From contig CAKXHL010000013.1 of assembly GCA_934875375.1 (NCBI GenBank), positions 1-64,000 on the forward strand: DNA of 64,000 nt, written 5' to 3'. The DNA is from an uncultured bacterium (GTDB lineage Bacteria > Bacillota > Clostridia > Oscillospirales > Ruminococcaceae). Below are positions 60,774 through 64,000 of this stretch, in pieces. Numbering within the stretch: position 1 is the first letter of the stretch; every line of letters starts with the position of its first letter. The notes under the pieces were generated by a model that was not told the DNA's origin, searched no databases, and was given only the letters and a program-made list of their open reading frames with translations. The translations under genes were made by a program, and so were the position numbers.

Positions 60774-61499
60774 TCACTCGTTTATCTGTTTCTCCAATTC
60801 TTTCTGGATTTTATCATGTAAAAAAATCGGAAACTGTTTTTTCTCCTCTCGATTCATTTCTGCTACAAAAACCGGTGGTAAAATGGTCAAATATACCTTT
60901 GCCGGATGAATCCAGAACCCATGAGCCTCCATCACTCGGTAAGAACCGTTAATGACTAACGGCACAACCGGTACTTCCGATTTGGTAGCTAACCGTAACC
61001 CTCCGGACTGGAACTGCCGCATTTGGTCGCCTCGGCTTCTGGTTCCTTCCGGGAAAAGAATGATCGGCTTACCTTCCTGGATTGTATGAGCCGCCTGGCC
61101 AATCGCGCTCATGGCTTGACGAGGATTGCTTCGATCCAAAAAGACACAACGCAGGTATTTCATCCAACTGCGGATGAATGGAATCTTTTGCGTTTCAATT
61201 TTGGCAACAAAGCCATGCGGCCGATCCAAATGAGCCAGCAAAATAGGAATATCAAAATTCCCCTGGTGATTGCTTACAAACACTACCGGGCCCGTTGGAA
61301 TATTTTCTATTCCAGATACTTCTACCTGTACGCCAGCCACTCGCAAAAGGCTATGTGCCCATGCTGAGACAGATCGTTCCATTAGTTGGTCTCGTTCTTC
61401 CCCTCTACCTTCCCGATCCAATTTTTTGATTCGATACAGAACAGGAAAATAGCGAAATAAAATGATCCAAAAATAAAAAAACCAAATAATTGTCCTCAC
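60774..61499 (-). CDS. Lysophospholipid acyltransferase, PlsC-like
   Basis: A second 1-acyl-glycerol-3-phosphate-acyltransferase-type protein, 241 residues, with the HX4D box NHQGNFD near residue 77 and FPEGTRSRGD near 150, plus an N-terminal hydrophobic stretch (IIWFFYFWIILF). It is longer than and clearly different from the PlsC at 15688-16302. The start is GTG, preceded by GAGGGAG. It lies 21 bases after the DUF975 gene on the same strand, so both may be one unit. Whether it acts on lysophosphatidate or another lysolipid is open. Confidence 0.92.
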   Translation of the reverse strand: MRTIIWFFYFWIILFRYFPVLYRIKKLDREGRGEERDQLMERSVSAWAHSLLRVAGVQVEVSGIENIPTGPVVFVSNHQGNFDIPILLAHLDRPHGFVAKIETQKIPFIRSWMKYLRCVFLDRSNPRQAMSAIGQAAHTIQEGKPIILFPEGTRSRGDQMRQFQSGGLRLATKSEVPVVPLVINGSYRVMEAHGFWIHPAKVYLTILPPVFVAEMNREEKKQFPIFLHDKIQKELEKQINE

Positions 61500-61520
61500 T
61501 ATACAGCTCCCTCATTCAAA

Positions 61521-62492
61521 TTACAATTCCAAACCGTCACTTTTTTCCTGTTCTACCTGTTGTTCAAACCAGGTCTTATTTTCATAAGTTTCTTGCTGAA
61601 CGGAATTCTGTGCAGTAGTGATCGGATTTTGAGATTCTTGGGAAAAACCTGTTGGAGAATGGTTTTGACTGGGGCAAGAGGGTACCGAATCGCACATTCT
61701 GGCGCCGTTTTCAGTGCTGTTGGGAGTAGCATGATAGGAATGATATCCTCGTTCTTCCTCTCCCATATAGCCATTTGGACCACCTAGTTCATCTGTGCCA
61801 GCCATGCCGCCAGAAATGACTTTATATTTTAAAACTTCATACAATTCCGTATAAGTTGCCTGAATATAGGGCGCTACAAACAATGTACCCACACCGCATG
61901 CCATGGTCCCCAGTATAATCCATCCGAAAAAAGACCAGTCTAAAACAAAAATTGAGATTTTTTCCCCGTCCGTCATAGAACGTGAAACCGCAAAAGCCCG
62001 GTCAGAGTCAATTTGTGGATTTTCCGCCAAAATATAAGGAATCATGCTATATTCATAGGATTTTACTACTCCCGGAATAATCAGTAAAAGGCTCCATAAA
62101 AAAGTATATAAATCTCTCAAAAACATGATTTTAACCACATTGAGGTAAATGCCGCTTTTAAAAAGAGAAAAAATCTGATCATAATTCCCACGATTTTGCC
62201 GGTTAGCAAGGAAAAAGCGACATTTTCCTACCGAAATCGGATTGGCTACAAAAATTCCGAACAGCACGCCCATAAACGCCAGTATCGAAAAAACCGCCAA
62301 GAAAATGCCGCCAATCCGCCAAGAAAAATGGTCACTGGAAATCTGATAGGTCATTGTATAACCAGTTGAACTGCCTCCCATATTCGATACACCGGCAACC
62401 AGGGACACAATCAAGCAGGCCAAAAACGCTTTCCAATAACTAAAACTCAAAACATACTTTGCATTTCCTTTTATTTGTTCTCTCGTCCACAT
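61521..62492 (-). CDS. DUF975 family membrane protein
   Basis: A 323-residue polytopic protein of the DUF975 group: N-terminal WTREQIKGNAK, about six helices to residue 235, and the typical middle FLRDLYTFLWSLLLIIPGVVKSYEYSMIPYILAENP. The remaining 85 residues are hydrophilic, glycine- and glutamine-rich and probably disordered in the cytoplasm. The function is unknown. The ATG at 62492 follows GGAGGGG; a GTG at 62498 is also in frame. It is divergent from the DAHP synthase leader. Confidence 0.88.
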   Translation of the reverse strand: MWTREQIKGNAKYVLSFSYWKAFLACLIVSLVAGVSNMGGSSTGYTMTYQISSDHFSWRIGGIFLAVFSILAFMGVLFGIFVANPISVGKCRFFLANRQNRGNYDQIFSLFKSGIYLNVVKIMFLRDLYTFLWSLLLIIPGVVKSYEYSMIPYILAENPQIDSDRAFAVSRSMTDGEKISIFVLDWSFFGWIILGTMACGVGTLFVAPYIQATYTELYEVLKYKVISGGMAGTDELGGPNGYMGEEERGYHSYHATPNSTENGARMCDSVPSCPSQNHSPTGFSQESQNPITTAQNSVQQETYENKTWFEQQVEQEKSDGLEL

Positions 62493-62643
62493 AAACACCC
62501 CTCCTTATGGGATTATCGTATCATATCATATATGAAATATCAAATAAAACTTGCAACAGGTTTTTAAGAAAGATTTGGAGAAACACAAATACGTTTTCCT
62601 TTTTTCCTGATAATATCTTTTTAATGGAATCTTAAAAAAACTC

Positions 62644-62672
62644 TTTACAACCTGTTCTGTCGGTGCTAGAAT
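62644..62672 (+). promoter_or_regulatory. Promoter of the DAHP synthase leader
   Basis: TTTACA (62644-62649), exact 17-bp spacer, TAGAAT (62667-62672) with an extended -10 TG at 62664-62665. The transcript starts near 62680, just before the leader ribosome site. Confidence 0.8.
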
Positions 62673-62704
62673 ATATCCAGTTAAAATGTATGCGAGGTTT
62701 CTTT

Positions 62705-62794
62705 ATGAGTAAAACCTATTCTAAAAACTTTACCTTCTTCTTTAGCTGGGCTTTCTTCTTTAGCACCGGCTTAGTTGAATATGGTAAAATATGA
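62705..62794 (+). CDS. Phe-rich leader peptide of the DAHP synthase attenuator
   Basis: A 29-codon ORF with GAGG seven bases before the ATG. The peptide begins MSKTYSKNF and continues TFFFSWAFFFSTG, so seven of 16 consecutive codons (62729-62761) read Phe, with Trp, and Tyr at codons 5 and 26. It ends 108 bases before the DAHP synthase start. This composition matches the role of E. coli pheA and pheST leader peptides: ribosome stalling at Phe codons would report low charged tRNA-Phe. It is too short for ordinary gene finders. Confidence 0.88.
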   Translation: MSKTYSKNFTFFFSWAFFFSTGLVEYGKI

Positions 62795-62803
62795 TAGGTC
62801 ACA

Positions 62804-62855
62804 TCAGATAAGTAAAAAATCGGGGACTTATGATATTTTCATAAGTCCCTTTTTT
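62804..62855 (+). terminator. Attenuator terminator and antiterminator
   Basis: Terminator: an 11-bp perfect stem GGGACTTATGA (62823-62833) with TCATAAGTCCC (62839-62849), then T6. Competing pairing: ATAAGT (62808-62813) can bind ACTTAT (62826-62831) and break the terminator; the same segment can be captured earlier by TGAT at 62790-62794 pairing with ATCA (62803-62806). A coding-region hairpin AGCTGG/CCGGCT (62744-62771) completes a leader layout of four segments. Confidence 0.85.
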
Positions 62856-62902
62856 GTTGCAACTTTGCAGAACGTTTTATGAATTAGAAAGGATGTTTCA
62901 AA

Positions 62903-63925
62903 ATGGTAGTTGTTCTCAGACCTAACACTCCTAAGGAAAAAACAGAAATGCTGATCGAGGAGATCAAGTCCCAGTATGCCGGTGTTGCCTGCCATTGTAC
63001 GGAAGGGACTCAGGTCACAATTATTGGCCTGGTCGGCGACACTTCTCATGTGGACATGGACTCAATTCTGGCTCATCAAGATATTGTAGAGCGGGTAACT
63101 CGTGTGCAGGAACCATATAAAATGGTCAACCGCAAATTTCATCCGCAAAACACAGTAATTACGTTGGACAATGGTCTGCAAATCGGCGGCAATCAGGTGG
63201 TGGTTATGGCCGGCCCGTGTTCGGTGGAATCAGAAGAACAGATCATAGATGTCGCCAGAAAGGTCAAATCCTCCGGCGCTCATATTCTCCGCGGCGGGGC
63301 ATTTAAACCTCGTACTTCTCCATATGCTTTCCAAGGCTTGCGGGCAGAAGGGGTAGAACTGTTGCTGAAAGCAAAAGAGGCCACTGGCCTTCCAATCGTT
63401 TCCGAAGTGATGAGTGCGGCGCAAATCCCGTTTTTTCAAGATGTTGATATCATTCAGGTGGGCGCACGGAATATGCAGAATTTCGAACTGCTCAAAGAAC
63501 TGGGGCATTTGGACAAACCAATCTTGTTAAAACGCGGCCTTTCCAGTACCATTGAAGAATGGCTGATGAGTGCCGAATATATTATGGCCGGCGGTAATGA
63601 ACGCGTTATTTTGTGCGAACGAGGCATCCGCACCTATGAAACCTTTACCCGAAATACTCTGGATATCTCTGCTGTGCCGATCTTAAAACATTTGACTCAC
63701 CTGCCGGTAGTTGTTGATCCAAGCCATGGAACCGGGATTACTTGGCTTGTGGAACCGATGGCAAAATCCGCGATTGTTGCCGGAGCAGACGGCTTGATGA
63801 TTGAGGTTCACAACAATCCGGAAAAAGCCCTGTCCGATGGCGCTCAATCCCTACGCCCCGAAACCTTCGACGGCGTTATGACCAGTCTGCGCCGCTATGT
63901 TCAGGTAGAAGGCAGAACTCTCTAA
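62903..63925 (+). CDS. aroF: DAHP synthase (type I-beta, with regulatory N-terminus)
   Basis: 3-deoxy-7-phosphoheptulonate synthase, first committed step of the shikimate pathway (PEP plus erythrose-4-phosphate). The 340-residue product has an N-terminal ferredoxin-like regulatory domain (about 1-70), as in Thermotoga DAHP synthase, and the TIM-barrel core with MAGPCSVES, RGGAFKPRTSPYAFQGL, LLKRGLSSTIEEWL and VDPSHGTGI. The metal and PEP residues (Cys in GPCS, Arg/Lys in KPRTSP) are present. The ATG has AAAGGATG nine bases upstream. The Phe-rich leader and terminator lie directly before it; a chorismate mutase gene follows after 20 bases. Confidence 0.95.
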   Translation: MVVVLRPNTPKEKTEMLIEEIKSQYAGVACHCTEGTQVTIIGLVGDTSHVDMDSILAHQDIVERVTRVQEPYKMVNRKFHPQNTVITLDNGLQIGGNQVVVMAGPCSVESEEQIIDVARKVKSSGAHILRGGAFKPRTSPYAFQGLRAEGVELLLKAKEATGLPIVSEVMSAAQIPFFQDVDIIQVGARNMQNFELLKELGHLDKPILLKRGLSSTIEEWLMSAEYIMAGGNERVILCERGIRTYETFTRNTLDISAVPILKHLTHLPVVVDPSHGTGITWLVEPMAKSAIVAGADGLMIEVHNNPEKALSDGAQSLRPETFDGVMTSLRRYVQVEGRTL

Positions 63926-63945
63926 GTCAAAAAGGGGAAAAATGA

Positions 63946-64000
63946 ATGAACGGTCAATTAGAACAGATTCGTCTGCGAATTAATGAAACAGATAAAGAAT
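63946..64000 (+). CDS. Chorismate mutase, 5' part only
   Basis: The window ends after 18 codons. The visible start, NGQLEQIRLRINETDKE, is the AroQ-type chorismate mutase N-terminus, in which the first arginine (R10) is a catalytic residue. AAGGGG precedes the ATG. In many Clostridia the full gene encodes a bifunctional chorismate mutase/prephenate dehydratase (PheA); the Phe attenuator upstream fits that, but only the mutase start can be seen. Confidence 0.85.
   Translation, partial: MNGQLEQIRLRINETDKE

Noticed and set aside
1..64000. CRISPR arrays, insertion sequences, rRNA genes.
   Set aside because: No regularly spaced repeats, transposase or rRNA sequence was seen.

Overview
The window comes from a low-to-moderate-GC Gram-positive genome, most likely a spore-forming member of the class Clostridia (my best guess is Oscillospirales, as inference). 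The evidence is an IspH fused to ribosomal protein S1, a two-subunit transketolase, IreB, SpoVG, a CwlD-type cortex amidase, SepF/DivIVA/YlmH, a Phe T-box leader, and strong AGGAGG-type ribosome binding sites with many TTG and GTG starts. Almost everything is core chromosome. I see no prophage, insertion sequence, CRISPR array or rRNA.

Layout. 1-7.0 kb (+): a truncated tRNA-Gly(GCC), pyruvate kinase, a small membrane protein, cwlD, radA, and a MacA/MacB-like pair with no ATPase beside it. 7.05-9.9 kb: a XerC/D-type recombinase divergent from an amidohydrolase, with a large palindrome between the two promoters. 10.0-13.6 kb (-): DUF3795, then a DHHW/MBOAT/DUF4358 set for O-acylation of a surface polymer. 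13.7-19.1 kb (-): rpiR-FAD oxidoreductase-cmk-plsC-ispH/rpsA. 19.3-23.4 kb: spoVG, murC, a MATE exporter, and a MazF toxin without antitoxin. 23.5-26.3 kb (-): lipoprotein, nnr and a membrane protein. 26.4-31.0 kb (+): T-box-pheS-pheT, ireB and a small conserved protein.

31.1-47.3 kb (-) is one long co-directional run with a strong promoter in front of miaB: miaB, ylbF, mutS, mutL, miaA, hfq, an HlyD-like protein, yggS, sepF, ylmH, divIVA, lspA, rluD-type, a HAD phosphatase and both transketolase subunits. It links tRNA modification, mismatch repair, septum placement and lipoprotein maturation. 47.5-50.7 kb (-): an AI-2E family permease and an ABC-F protein. 50.8-54.5 kb (+): aroB-aroA-aroC behind a leader with a small ORF and an early terminator. 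54.6-55.5 kb: small ORFs and tRNA-Gly(CCC). 55.5-60.5 kb: a TetR regulator divergent from an MMPL exporter plus a YhgE-like secreted coiled-coil protein, with four copies of a 13-bp palindrome between them. 60.8-62.5 kb (-): a second PlsC and a DUF975 membrane protein. 62.6-64.0 kb (+): a DAHP synthase followed by the start of a chorismate mutase gene.

The most interesting signal is regulatory. The DAHP synthase gene is preceded by a good promoter, a 29-codon leader ORF with seven Phe codons, one Trp and two Tyr, and an intrinsic terminator directly before the gene. This is the layout of ribosome-mediated attenuation known from enterobacterial pheA. The aroBAC operon has its own leader ORF overlapping a terminator-like hairpin, and pheST has a T-box. 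One window would thus hold up to three RNA-level controls tied to aromatic amino acids. Further points are the nested operator array, the orphan MazF, a branched RNA-like structure between divIVA and lspA, and a ribosome binding site locked in a hairpin before cwlD.
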